Source: an uncultured Collinsella sp.
GTDB lineage: Bacteria > Actinomycetota > Coriobacteriia > Coriobacteriales > Coriobacteriaceae
DNA: 30,966 nucleotides
Direction: 5' to 3'
Assembly: GCA_902494585.1 (NCBI GenBank)
Contig: CABUUD010000013.1
Coordinates: 1 to 30,966, forward strand
The first letter of the stretch is position 1. Every line of letters begins with the position of its first letter. Both the position numbers and the translations under genes were made by a program. Positions 1 to 7,675 of this stretch are shown piece after piece. Below the pieces are notes generated by a model, which saw only the letters and a list, made by a program, of their open reading frames with translations, did not search any database and had not been told where the DNA came from.

Positions 1-1616
1 GCATGCAGAATAGTCGAGATGCGCTGGGCGATGATGAGCACCGCGGCATCGCGCGTCTCGTCCTGCAGCGCATGGCGCAGGGCGGCATCGGTCTTAAAGT
101 CCAGGGCCGAAAAACTGTCGTCGAAGATATATAGATCGGCGCGCTTCATGAGTGCGCGGGCAATGGCCAGGCGCTGGCGCTGACCGCCCGAAAAGTTCGT
201 GCCGCCCTGGGCCACCGGAGTATCGAGCCCCTGGGGCTGGTCGAGCACAAAGGTGCTCTGGGCAACCTCCAGCACATGGAGCATGTCAGCCTCGGTCGCG
301 TCTTCGTTGCCAAAGCGCAGGTTGCTCGCCACCGTACCCGAGAACAGCCACGCCTTCTGCGGCACATAGGCGATATGCCCGCGGATGTCGTCTTGCGAAA
401 GGTCGCGCAGGTCAACGCCGTTTAGGCGAATGGCGCCCTTTGTGGCATCGTGGAAGCGAAGCAAGAGCTTGGCCACCGTCGACTTGCCCGAACCCGTCGA
501 GCCTACAATCGCCGTGGTCTGGCCACGGCGACAGGCAAAGCTCAGGTCGCACAGGGTATCCTCGTCGGCATCGTCAAAACGGAACGACATATGGTCGAAC
601 ACGGCAACCGCATCGGCACCGTCAACAGGCTCCGCCGCGCACGTGTCCAGCGTGCGCTTGCCGTCCACGATGCTCGGCTCAATCTCCAACACCTGCTGCG
701 CACGGTTCAGGCATGCGGCGGCGCGTGGGAGCGTCAGAATCACCATCTGCGCCATCATCACAAAGAACAGGATCAGGATCGCGTATTCCAACACGGCCGA
801 GATGCTGCCGATTTGCATGGCATGGACGCCCACGCGGTTGCCGCCCACCCACAGCACCGCCACCTCGGCGATATTCATCAAAAAGAAGCTGGAGCTGTCG
901 AGACCCACAAACAGGTGGTTTACCTTGATGGCATTGGCCGCGTAATCGCTAAACACCTCGTCCAGGCGCTGCTCCTCGTGGCGTTCCTTATTAAATGCGC
1001 GGATGACGCGCACGCCCACGATGTTCTCGCGCAGCACCACGTTCATGCGGTCGATAAAGCTCTGCAGGCGCATAAAGATCGGCGCGGCGTTAGCCACCGT
1101 AAAGACCGCCGCCACCAGCACGATCGCAACGACCACACCCAGCAGCGTGCCCATGGCAGGATCGATAAACCAGGCAAAGATGATGCCCGCCACGGCCAAG
1201 AACGGCACCGGCAGCACCAACTGAATCGTCTGAAGGACAGCTTGCTGAATCACGTTGATGTCGTTGAGCGAGCGCGTGATCATCGAACCCGTGCCAAAGC
1301 GCTCAAAGTCGCTGGCGGACAGCTCGAGCGACTTGTCGTACACGGCATTGCGGATATCGCAGGCCACGTTTGCGGCCAGGCGCGCCGAAAGATAGCAGCC
1401 CAACACCGTGCCGCCGCTGGCCATGCCGGTCGCGATAAGCATGTACAGGCCGTTGCGTAAAATATAGTCGACATCGCCCGTGGTAATACCGGTGTTGACC
1501 ATGTTCGCCAGCATCGTGGGAACCAGCAGCGTACCGACGTTATCTATCAGCACCGCAAACAGCGTCACCGCAATCAGACCGCGGTACGGCCTCATAAACC
1601 TCATTAAGAGTCGCAT
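1..1616 (-). CDS. ABC exporter half-transporter (permease plus ATPase) with degenerate catalytic site, 3' end cut by window
   Basis: About 538 codons are visible; the C-terminus lies off the left edge. The N-terminal ~310 residues form a six-helix exporter membrane domain. The ATPase domain follows, with Walker A GSTGSGKST, signature NFSGGQRQR and Walker B LYIFDDSFSALD. The catalytic Glu after Walker B is Asp (FDD instead of DE), and the H-loop His is Gln (IIAQRIST). These two changes mark the degenerate half of heterodimeric exporters such as TM287/288, BmrCD and LmrCD, so the canonical partner is probably encoded just beyond the left edge (inference). The start ATG at 1616 has GAGGGGG a few bases upstream and overlaps the end of the MarR gene by 13 bp, which suggests translational coupling. 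Substrate is unknown; drug or lipid export is usual for the family. Confidence 0.93.
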   Translation of the reverse strand, partial: MRLLMRFMRPYRGLIAVTLFAVLIDNVGTLLVPTMLANMVNTGITTGDVDYILRNGLYMLIATGMASGGTVLGCYLSARLAANVACDIRNAVYDKSLELSASDFERFGTGSMITRSLNDINVIQQAVLQTIQLVLPVPFLAVAGIIFAWFIDPAMGTLLGVVVAIVLVAAVFTVANAAPIFMRLQSFIDRMNVVLRENIVGVRVIRAFNKERHEEQRLDEVFSDYAANAIKVNHLFVGLDSSSFFLMNIAEVAVLWVGGNRVGVHAMQIGSISAVLEYAILILFFVMMAQMVILTLPRAAACLNRAQQVLEIEPSIVDGKRTLDTCAAEPVDGADAVAVFDHMSFRFDDADEDTLCDLSFACRRGQTTAIVGSTGSGKSTVAKLLLRFHDATKGAIRLNGVDLRDLSQDDIRGHIAYVPQKAWLFSGTVASNLRFGNEDATEADMLHVLEVAQSTFVLDQPQGLDTPVAQGGTNFSGGQRQRLAIARALMKRADLYIFDDSFSALDFKTDAALRHALQDETRDAAVLIIAQRISTILH

Positions 1617-2116
1617 GTGTCCCCCTCGCCCTTATCGTCAGCCTCGTTCTCGGCGGCCACTTGCCGTTTAAATGCCTCGCACTCTTCGTTCAGAACATGG
1701 GAGAACTTACCGACCAAGCGCATGATCTCGCGCTGTTCCCACGGCTCGAGCGCCTCGAATGCCTGTTGCTCGGCTTTTTGCGCTGGCAACGCGTAGCGCT
1801 TGGCAAACCGCACGCCTTCTTCGGTCAGTCGCACAACCTTGTTCTTACGACTGCCCTCGGCAAACTCCAACGTCGCAAGCCCTCGCGCCCTAAGCGTCTT
1901 AATCGCCGAATTGATGGTCTGTTTGCTGTAGAACCATTCACTCGTCAGCCGACTCACGGCAACGCTTCCGCCCGCTGCACTCGTGTCGACGAGCATCCAG
2001 TAGGCGCAGTCCGAAAGACCGCAGGTGCGTGCGAACTCCGAATAGATACGGTCAAGCCCGTTGAGCATCCGGTCGAAATCGACCGGGCTAACTGCACTAT
2101 TCATCTCTCCTGCCAT
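1604..2116 (-). CDS. MarR-family winged-helix transcriptional regulator
   Basis: A 170-residue protein with a MarR-like layout: an N-terminal dimerisation helix, then a winged-helix segment around residues 50-100 (SRLTSEWFYSKQTINSAIKTL as recognition region, wing near EGSRKNKVVRLTEEG), then C-terminal helices ending in an acidic tail. It overlaps the start of the ABC exporter gene, the usual pairing in which a MarR protein represses its exporter until a ligand binds. The first ATG is at 2116, but AGGAGAG lies directly before an in-frame ATG at 2104 (MNSAVSP), with very short spacing, so the true start may be 2104. A good promoter and two 16-bp direct repeats lie just upstream. The ligand cannot be read from the sequence. 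Confidence 0.9.
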   Translation of the reverse strand: MAGEMNSAVSPVDFDRMLNGLDRIYSEFARTCGLSDCAYWMLVDTSAAGGSVAVSRLTSEWFYSKQTINSAIKTLRARGLATLEFAEGSRKNKVVRLTEEGVRFAKRYALPAQKAEQQAFEALEPWEQREIMRLVGKFSHVLNEECEAFKRQVAAENEADDKGEGDTCDS

Positions 2117-2120
2117 TCGA

Positions 2121-2170
2121 TAGTCCGAGTTTTGACCAATTTATATCTCTACATTAGTCCGAGTTTTGAC
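2121..2170. promoter_or_regulatory. Two 16-bp direct repeats, candidate MarR operators
   Basis: TAGTCCGAGTTTTGAC occurs exactly twice, at 2121-2136 and 2155-2170, 34 bp apart (about three helical turns). The upstream copy sits between the -35 and -10 boxes; the other lies between promoter and start codon. The position fits autorepression by the adjacent MarR protein. MarR operators are usually inverted repeats, so this direct arrangement is somewhat unusual. The link is inference. Confidence 0.5.
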
Positions 2171-2179
2171 TATCGTCAA
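2151..2179 (-). promoter_or_regulatory. Sigma-70-type promoter of the MarR-ABC operon
   Basis: On the minus strand, a -35 box TTGACG (2179-2174), a 17-bp spacer and a -10 box TAATGT (2156-2151) lie 35 bp upstream of the MarR start. The -35 is also half of a TTGAC-4 bp-GTCAA inverted repeat (2166-2179). One copy of the 16-bp direct repeat fills the spacer. Confidence 0.6.
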
Positions 2180-2221
2180 TAAGCTCGTTGTCTATGGTCG
2201 GCTCCACATAAGCATATCGAC

Positions 2222-2256
2222 AAAAAAGACCGCCGGCGCGGGGGCGGCGCCGGCGG
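2222..2256 (-). terminator. Rho-independent terminator of the 96-residue protein gene
   Basis: A perfect 10-bp GC stem (CCGCCGGCGC with GCGCCGGCGG), a 7-nt loop and, on the minus strand, a run of six T (2227-2222) follow the stop codon of the gene at 2284-2574. Confidence 0.85.
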
Positions 2257-2283
2257 TTGCGAGAGAATATCGAGTGTTGGCTG

Positions 2284-2574
2284 TTAAGCAGCGACGGCCT
2301 CGTAGACCGTGGCGCCCGAGAAGCTGTCGTGCAGGCTCTTGCCGCAGATCCACGGCAGTTCGACGACCTCGCAGACCGTGTTGACCAGCTCGGAGCAGTC
2401 AGTAAAGTGGCCCTTGTCGTTGAGGGCCTCGCAATCCTGAACACGCCAATAGCCATCGGTGTGCGTGATGTAGTACTCGTGATCGTTGATTGACACGAAA
2501 GCGCGCGTCTTGGAACGCAGCAGCTTCAGAAATCCTTCGAAGTCGGTCTCGACGACATCTCCAGCCTGGAACAT
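2284..2574 (-). CDS. Small protein of unknown function, 96 residues
   Basis: I do not recognise the family. The start at 2574 (MFQAGDVVET) is chosen because AGGAGG sits eight bases upstream; a longer reading from 2604 would bury that site. The product is soluble, mildly acidic and mixed alpha/beta in look, with aromatic-rich segments (HEYYITHTDGYW) and four cysteines (C48, C60, C68, C77). No signal peptide or membrane segment is visible. The gene stands alone: a strong terminator follows it, and the MarR gene beyond is read from its own promoter. The strong ribosome site and terminator support a real, independently expressed gene. Confidence 0.8.
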   Translation of the reverse strand: MFQAGDVVETDFEGFLKLLRSKTRAFVSINDHEYYITHTDGYWRVQDCEALNDKGHFTDCSELVNTVCEVVELPWICGKSLHDSFSGATVYEAVAA

Positions 2575-2866
2575 GATAGTTACCTCCTGGCCCGGCGCCA
2601 CCACGGCGCGTTGATAAACGTTGATACTCCTCTAGTAAAACCTTTATCAGAGCTTATGCGCACATCATTTAGGCAAGTGGTAAAAAACCGCAGGGTAGAC
2701 GGGATAAAACGTTTAACCATCCCACCGGTTTGTCACATTCTTGCTGAAGTTTTATGCAAACCAACTTTTCCACTTGGTAGCTTGCATTGTTTGGGGCCGA
2801 CTGCGCGATTACGGTTTTGGTTCGGCGGGTAAGAACGAGGCATCGAAACCAACGTCAGGAGGACCC

Positions 2867-3388
2867 ATGGAGACCATCGAAGCGCTCATCCACCGCCGCA
2901 GCTGCCGCAAATACAGCGATCGCTCTGTCGAGGCCGAGAAGCTCGCACGCATTATCGAAGCCGGCCAGTACGCGCCGAGCGGCATGGGACGCCAGCCGGT
3001 CACGTTCGTCGCCGTCACCGACCCCGCAACCGTCGAGCGTCTCTCGCAGCTCAACGCACAAGTTATGGGCAGCGAGGGAGATCCTTTCTACGGCGCCAAG
3101 ACCGTTGTGGTGGTGCTCGTCGACCGCAGCGTGCCCACGCACCTGGAAGACGGCTCGCTCGCCATGGGCAACCTGCTCAACGCAGCCTATGCGCTGGGCG
3201 TCGATTCGTGTTGGATCCACCGCGCGCACGAGGTCTTTGACTCACCCGAGGGACTGGAACTGCTGACCAAGTGGGGTCTGCCCGCCGACGGAAGCCTGCG
3301 CGGCGTCGGCAACTGCATCCTGGGCTATGCCGAGGGCAAGCTTCCCGAGGCAAAGCCGCGCCGCGACAACGTGGTGTATGTCGGATAA
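2867..3388 (+). CDS. Nitroreductase-family FMN oxidoreductase
   Basis: A 173-residue protein typical of the short nitroreductase family, which uses FMN and NAD(P)H to reduce nitro, quinone or related electrophiles. It opens with an RRSCRKYSDRSV segment (phosphate-binding arginines of the FMN site) and has APSGMGRQPVTFVAV around residue 37. The region ALGVDSCWIHRA and the glycine-rich GVGNCILGYAEG near the C-terminus fit the second half of the fold. The start at 2867 has AGGAGG four bases upstream; the frame stays open for 126 bp upstream but lacks a ribosome site there. It seems monocistronic. The in vivo substrate is not predictable. Confidence 0.92.
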   Translation: METIEALIHRRSCRKYSDRSVEAEKLARIIEAGQYAPSGMGRQPVTFVAVTDPATVERLSQLNAQVMGSEGDPFYGAKTVVVVLVDRSVPTHLEDGSLAMGNLLNAAYALGVDSCWIHRAHEVFDSPEGLELLTKWGLPADGSLRGVGNCILGYAEGKLPEAKPRRDNVVYVG

Positions 3389-3393
3389 TTAGT

Positions 3394-3417
3394 TCCGCCG
3401 TTCTATCGAACGGCGGA
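3394..3417. repeat. Short palindromic hairpin (H2 type) after the nitroreductase gene
   Basis: A perfect 10-bp stem, TCCGCCGTTC with GAACGGCGGA, around a 4-nt loop, six bases after the nitroreductase stop. It has no T run, so it is a poor classic terminator. Nearly identical hairpins occur at 25630-25653 and, with changed but compensating bases, at 7789-7816 and 12910-12937. Confidence 0.75.
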
Positions 3418-3461
3418 CCCGCTGAAAGGCCCCGTCCCATATTTGCTGCCCCACTCGCAAC

Positions 3462-4037
3462 TTATCTTGCCGATGGAGTTGTCGTCGTTTCGTTCGTGTG
3501 AGTCGTTTTGGCGCCGTCGCCTTGTTCGTCCTCGTTCTTTTGCGCATCGGCAATGGTGGCAGCAGCTGCGACCATACCGCGCTGGGGCGCCACACCCGTC
3601 TGGTCTTGCGCGCCTTCAACAAGCTCCGTGCCAGCATGCGCAAGTTCAGGTGATTTGAACATCGCGCCCAGACTCGCGCCGTCGCCGGCATATCCGAGCG
3701 CCGCGAGCGCGATGACGATTATCGCGGCAACGACCACGATCGGCACGTAACGATGCCAGCCTGCAGGATTGAGGCCGCTACGGCGGGCAGCACCGCGGCT
3801 AATGTAGCCGAGCGTTCCATCGTGCTTGAGCTTTGAGCCCACCACGCGCCTTCGTCCCCACAACGAGGACTCGGCCTGCATGGCCAAGCGAGCGCTTGCC
3901 GAAGGATAGCCATATTTTGTGCGCTTGAACGAGCCGTCGAACCCCGAGGCGCTTTTGCCCCACGTCCGCGAAGTCGTACGCCGGCCGACCGGCGCCGCAC
4001 TTCGCTTTGTTCGGTTCGTTTTTGAAGTCTCCGCCAT
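3462..4037 (-). CDS. Single-pass membrane protein of unknown function
   Basis: From the ATG at 4037 the product has 191 residues. Residues 1-97 are strongly basic (many Arg, Lys, Ser and Thr). Residues 98-116 form one clear membrane helix (YVPIVVVAAIIVIALAALG). The rest is an acidic, Thr-rich, low-complexity tail. By the positive-inside rule the basic part is cytoplasmic. No catalytic motif or known domain is visible. The start is uncertain: GGGGGAG lies almost directly against the ATG, and an in-frame GTG at 4091 would add 18 residues. The gene is followed by the nitroreductase hairpin in convergent orientation. I cannot assign a function. Confidence 0.65.
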   Translation of the reverse strand: MAETSKTNRTKRSAAPVGRRTTSRTWGKSASGFDGSFKRTKYGYPSASARLAMQAESSLWGRRRVVGSKLKHDGTLGYISRGAARRSGLNPAGWHRYVPIVVVAAIIVIALAALGYAGDGASLGAMFKSPELAHAGTELVEGAQDQTGVAPQRGMVAAAATIADAQKNEDEQGDGAKTTHTNETTTTPSAR

Positions 4038-4120
4038 ACTCCCCCGCACGCCGTAACACAATCGAAACAATGCTTCTTTGGACTGTATCACACGCGCCGC
4101 ACGCGGTCACGGCGCCTCGC

Positions 4121-5338
4121 TCAGCGGTCGTTGTCCTTCAGCAGGCGCCATAAAGTCGTGCGGCTTATACCGAGCACCTCTGCCGCACGTGTCCTGTTGC
4201 CGTGAAGGTGCTGCAGAACCAACCGTGCGACATCGCGCTCGGTATCGGCCAGGGGACGCAAGATGTACAAATCGCTTTCGAGCGCCGGGGCGCCAAAGGT
4301 CGCGGTCTTGATAACGTCCTCCTGGGCAAGCACCTCTTTCGCCACGGCACGCTCCACCGTTCCAGCCCCCACTAATATATAGAGTCGTTCAGAGACTTCA
4401 CGCAGCTGCAGGTAATTGCGGGGCCAACGGTACGCATCGAGCGTCTCTGCCGCGGCGGCGGACAACATGGGGGCACCCGTCTTAAACATATCTGCCAGAT
4501 ACCCCAGATAGCGCGCAACCTTTTCCGACGCGCCGCCCTGCTCGGCAATCGCCGGCGCCACACTCACTGCACAGGCCAGACGCTCGGTTACAAAAGCAGC
4601 CTGATCGCTTTCGCCGCCGCCCGGCATATCGTTTGCCGTCAACACCACATGGCAACGAGTTGCGAGCGCCGTGTCGATCATTGCGGACACGAGCTCGCGC
4701 AGACGTTGGGGGCCAACAGCATGCCAACCGCCCATGCAAAGTGTCAGCCCCGTTTGGAATAGCGGCGATTCGGAACTTTTGAGCAGATGGCGCCAACCGC
4801 GATCCGTAAGCTCATCGAGCGCAACGGACACAAAGGGCTGATCGGCATAGGGTCCATCCAGGTACAGGCGTCTTGCAATCTGATCCTGCCCCGCGCCCAG
4901 CTCGCCCTCGAGCATAAGGGGCACCCCACGCGCATAGCTCTCCCGTACGGGGGCAGCGACCGCCGCCGCATCTTCGACGATGCCGTACGTGCTCGACTCG
5001 TAGCGAGCCTCGACTTCGTCGGCATTGAGCCACTCGATGCCCGCATGCGTGGCAGCGGCGCGCACCTCATGCGCCACGACCACCCAAAGCGCTCCGCGCT
5101 CCTTGGCCGTCGGGCGCACCGTCAAGCTCAACCGCACGCCCTCGTGGCCCATCACCAGGCGCGCCCCATCGCCCACGCGAGCGAGACGCTCGGAAACAAA
5201 AGCAGCGATATCCTGCTCGAGCGCCGCGTCACTCATAGTCGAGATCACAACGCCACCGCGCTCGTCGATTGCCAGCGCCGATGCTCCGACTGCGGACAAT
5301 GCCTCAATCAGAATCTGCAGCTTGGCATCGCTATCCAT
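4121..5338 (-). CDS. Fis-type HTH regulator with degenerate sigma-54-activator-like AAA+ domain
   Basis: A 405-residue protein read from the ATG at 5338, which has AGGGG upstream; a longer frame from 5539 lacks support. Residues 1-110 form a sensor-like region. Residues ~115-325 resemble the AAA+ domain of sigma-54 activators (LEGELGAGQDQIARRLYL near 143-160, YRWPRNYLQLREV at 303-315). The Walker A Lys is Gln151, the Walker B Asp-Glu is replaced (TLCMGGWH), and the GAFTGA loop is absent. Residues ~368-402 are an intact Fis helix-turn-helix (HGNRTRAAEVLGISRTTLWRLL). It probably binds DNA without ATP-driven sigma-54 remodelling, which fits a lineage lacking sigma-54. It lies downstream of the YeiH-family gene on the same strand and may regulate it (inference). 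Confidence 0.85.
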   Translation of the reverse strand: MDSDAKLQILIEALSAVGASALAIDERGGVVISTMSDAALEQDIAAFVSERLARVGDGARLVMGHEGVRLSLTVRPTAKERGALWVVVAHEVRAAATHAGIEWLNADEVEARYESSTYGIVEDAAAVAAPVRESYARGVPLMLEGELGAGQDQIARRLYLDGPYADQPFVSVALDELTDRGWRHLLKSSESPLFQTGLTLCMGGWHAVGPQRLRELVSAMIDTALATRCHVVLTANDMPGGGESDQAAFVTERLACAVSVAPAIAEQGGASEKVARYLGYLADMFKTGAPMLSAAAAETLDAYRWPRNYLQLREVSERLYILVGAGTVERAVAKEVLAQEDVIKTATFGAPALESDLYILRPLADTERDVARLVLQHLHGNRTRAAEVLGISRTTLWRLLKDNDR

Positions 5339-5488
5339 GATTTGCCCCTGTCCGCAGCGACGTGCAACCGCCGACGGTCGCACGACCAAGTGTTTCAAAA
5401 TTGAACGATATTGCTCACCAAACACTATAGGGCAGAAAGCGCCGTCCTGCGAGTATAGGTGTTGCCCCGCATCGCCATCCTGGCGGGG

Positions 5489-5551
5489 CGATAAGAGCTC
5501 TTCGGGACTTATAAACCTGCGGACAAGCCATACCCGCAAGAGCTCCTATCG
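5489..5551. repeat. Imperfect 18-bp inverted repeat between exporter and regulator genes
   Basis: CGATAAGAGCTCTTCGGG (5489-5506) is mirrored by CCCGCAAGAGCTCCTATCG (5533-5551), with one mismatch and one extra base, across a 26-bp loop. Each arm carries the self-palindrome GAGCTC. A second stem, GCCCCGC with GCGGGGC, lies beside it (about 5464-5488). No T run follows, so this looks more like an operator or mRNA structure than a terminator. Confidence 0.55.
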
Positions 5552-5604
5552 CTCCACCGCAGGCATGAGCTCACCAGCAACCCGCACGCGAATAAGCTAC
5601 TTCT

Positions 5605-6639
5605 CTACCAGATTCCCAGCACGTGCTGCATTCCCAAGCTCATGCACGCAATACCAATCCAGCAGCAAAAGCCCAACGCGATGGGCTTGCCGCCCTTTTT
5701 GACCAGCTCGACGATATCGGTATTAAAACCAATAGCCGCCATGGCCATCACAATAAAGAACTTCGACAGCTCCTTGATGGGCGCCGTAAAGGACGCGGGA
5801 AGCTGAAGCACCGTGGTGATCACGCTCGCCAGCACAAAGAACAGCACGAACATGGGAAACGCGCGTTTAAGCGAGAACGTGCTTTTGGCGTCACCGCCGG
5901 CCTTGCGCGCCAGATGCATCTGCCAGCAAGCAAGCGCCAGCGTGATGGGAATGATGGCCAGCGTCCTGGTGAGCTTGACCACCGTGGCGCTCTCGAGCAC
6001 ATTGGCGCCGGGATGCATGCTGTCCCAAGCGCTCGCCGCAGCCGTTACGGACGAGGTGTCGTTGATGGCGGTACCGGCAAACAGGCCAAAGCCCTCGTTG
6101 GTCAGCCCGAGCATGCCGCCGAGCGTCGGAAACACGAGCGCCGCGATAACGTTAAACAGGAAGATGACCGAAATAGCCTGGGCAATCTCGCGATCGTCGG
6201 CATCGATGACGGGCGCGGTCGCAGCGATGGCAGAACCGCCGCAAATCGACGAGCCCACACCCACAAGCGTCGCGATCTTGCCCGGCACGTTCATAACGCG
6301 GCAGAGCACAAAGGCGATGACAAGCGAGGTCGAGATCGTCGCCACGATAATCGGCAGCGACTGGGCGCCTTTGGACAGAATCTGCGAGAGGTTCATGCCA
6401 AAGCCAAGCAGGATAACCGCGTACTGCAAGACTTTTTTAGACGTATAGGTGACACCGGCGGCGAGCTGTTCGCGGCGATTCTTGGGAAAGACAAGCGCCA
6501 GAACCATGCCAAAGAGGATGGCAAATACCGGCCCACCGACCACCTCAATCTGTTTGCCAAACAACGTCGCGGGGATGGCGATGATCAGGCAGAACAAGAC
6601 GCCCTTCCAGCGCTCGCGTACGATATTTGCCAGTTGCAT
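5605..6639 (-). CDS. YeiH/UPF0324-family putative sulfate-type exporter
   Basis: A 344-residue integral membrane protein with about ten hydrophobic segments. Family marks include the glycine-rich GVGSSICGGSAIAATAPVIDA near residues 127-147, GTAINDTSSVTAAA near 190-203 and ATVVKLTRTLAIIP near 218-231. These match the conserved YeiH family (PF03601), whose members are annotated as sulfate or related anion exporters, largely by inference. The start at 6639 has GAAGGA upstream. It is divergent from a GntR regulator at 6833 and followed by the Fis-type regulator at 4121-5338; either could control it. The substrate is unproven. Confidence 0.9.
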   Translation of the reverse strand: MQLANIVRERWKGVLFCLIIAIPATLFGKQIEVVGGPVFAILFGMVLALVFPKNRREQLAAGVTYTSKKVLQYAVILLGFGMNLSQILSKGAQSLPIIVATISTSLVIAFVLCRVMNVPGKIATLVGVGSSICGGSAIAATAPVIDADDREIAQAISVIFLFNVIAALVFPTLGGMLGLTNEGFGLFAGTAINDTSSVTAAASAWDSMHPGANVLESATVVKLTRTLAIIPITLALACWQMHLARKAGGDAKSTFSLKRAFPMFVLFFVLASVITTVLQLPASFTAPIKELSKFFIVMAMAAIGFNTDIVELVKKGGKPIALGFCCWIGIACMSLGMQHVLGIW

Positions 6640-6832
6640 ATGGGATTCCTTCTTTCTATTTCACGTTTGCGACGGCTTATGATACGGCAACATTGGGCAC
6701 AGCCCTGCGCAAATACAGACTAAGATGCCGCAATAGTTCTTGGGCAACAGCCGAATTACCCACCGCGGAGAGCTGATTCGCGGCATAATTAACAGCTGAT
6801 ATATGAGTGTGATAGAACGGTTGTGAGGCACT

Positions 6833-7534
6833 ATGGAAGAATCGATGCACGTCGGTGAGCAGGAAACGAGCCTACAGGACCAGTCCTACCACACCATTCG
6901 ACGCAAAATCGTCTACCTGGACTACAAGCCGGGCGAAAAGCTAGGCGTCAAGCAGCTTTGCGACGACCTGGATATGGGGCGCACCCCTGTGCGCGAGGCA
7001 CTGGTGCGTCTGGCGCAAGAGGGCCTGGTGCGCACCGTGCCCCAAAGCGGCACCTATGTCTCGCCCATCAACCTCACCTTTGCCGAGAGCGCCTGCTACA
7101 TTCGCGAACACTTGGAAAAACAGGTGATTGTGGAGTGCTGCGCCCGTGCCACCTCGGCAGGCATCGAGCAGCTCGACCGAGCCATCGCGCTGCAGGAAAA
7201 GGCCATGGCCGAAGAGGATCGCATCGGATTCTTTTTAAGCGACAACCTCATGCACCGCATGATCTTTAGCATCGCGTGCCGCAGCACCGTGTGGTCATGG
7301 CTCGAGGCGACCAATGCCGACCTGGAGCGCTTCCGCTGGCTGCGCGCCGCCACGCAGAGGCTCGACAATCAGGAGATTGTTAACGAGCACAAGCAAATCC
7401 GCCGCGCCATCGCCGGCCGCGACCCCATCGAGGCGAGCTTTTTGGTCAGCAAGCACCTGCATATGATGTTCCGCAACCAGACCGAAGTCCTGGACCAATA
7501 TCCCAAGTATTTCGAGACCAGCAAGCTCCGCTAA
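6833..7534 (+). CDS. GntR-family (FadR/FCD type) transcriptional regulator
   Basis: A 233-residue protein. Residues ~15-80 form the GntR winged helix: SYHTIRRKIVYLDYKPGEKL, then the recognition segment GRTPVREALVRLAQEGLV, then the wing VPQSGTYVSPI. Residues ~85-225 are the all-helical FCD ligand domain, with HRMIF and the late NEHKQIRRAI and SKHLHMMF histidines that often bind metal and small carboxylates. The start has GAGG four bases upstream. The divergent gene at 5605-6639 shares the 193-bp intergenic region, so it is the most likely target (inference). The stop codon overlaps the first bases of a repeat that also forms the terminator. Confidence 0.92.
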   Translation: MEESMHVGEQETSLQDQSYHTIRRKIVYLDYKPGEKLGVKQLCDDLDMGRTPVREALVRLAQEGLVRTVPQSGTYVSPINLTFAESACYIREHLEKQVIVECCARATSAGIEQLDRAIALQEKAMAEEDRIGFFLSDNLMHRMIFSIACRSTVWSWLEATNADLERFRWLRAATQRLDNQEIVNEHKQIRRAIAGRDPIEASFLVSKHLHMMFRNQTEVLDQYPKYFETSKLR

Positions 7535-7573
7535 CCTGCCAAAAGAGGACAGGTTTATTTTGGCAGGTTTTTT
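7533..7573 (+). terminator. Repeat-derived terminator of the GntR gene (copy A of the GGGACAGG repeat)
   Basis: AACCTGCCAAAA (7533-7544) pairs with TTTTGGCAGGTT (7558-7569) around a loop holding GAGGACAGG, and a run of six T (7568-7573) follows. It begins inside the GntR stop codon. Sequence out to about 7583 matches copies at 9883, 13087 and 13562. Confidence 0.8.
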
Positions 7574-7590
7574 CTGGTCAAATGCAGCAA

Positions 7591-7629
7591 GGCCCGGCTC
7601 CGCCACAACGGAGCCGGGCCCTTCTTGTT
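7591..7629 (+). terminator. Second terminator hairpin after the GntR gene
   Basis: A perfect 12-bp stem, GGCCCGGCTCCG with CGGAGCCGGGCC, around CCACAA, followed by CTTCTTGTT. It backs up the repeat-derived terminator and may also stop transcripts arriving from glmS on the other strand. Confidence 0.75.
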
Positions 7630-7675
7630 AGCACGTTTCGACAACGGAGCACTCGATGTCAGTCACCAGCAGCGA

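Noticed and set aside
450..1460. Plus-strand open frame of 336 codons over the ABC exporter gene
   Set aside because: Shadow of the exporter gene, whose Walker and signature motifs are clear on the minus strand.
2611..2832. Possible 73-residue protein before the nitroreductase gene
   Set aside because: No ribosome site, no family resemblance, and it overlaps the leader of the nitroreductase gene.
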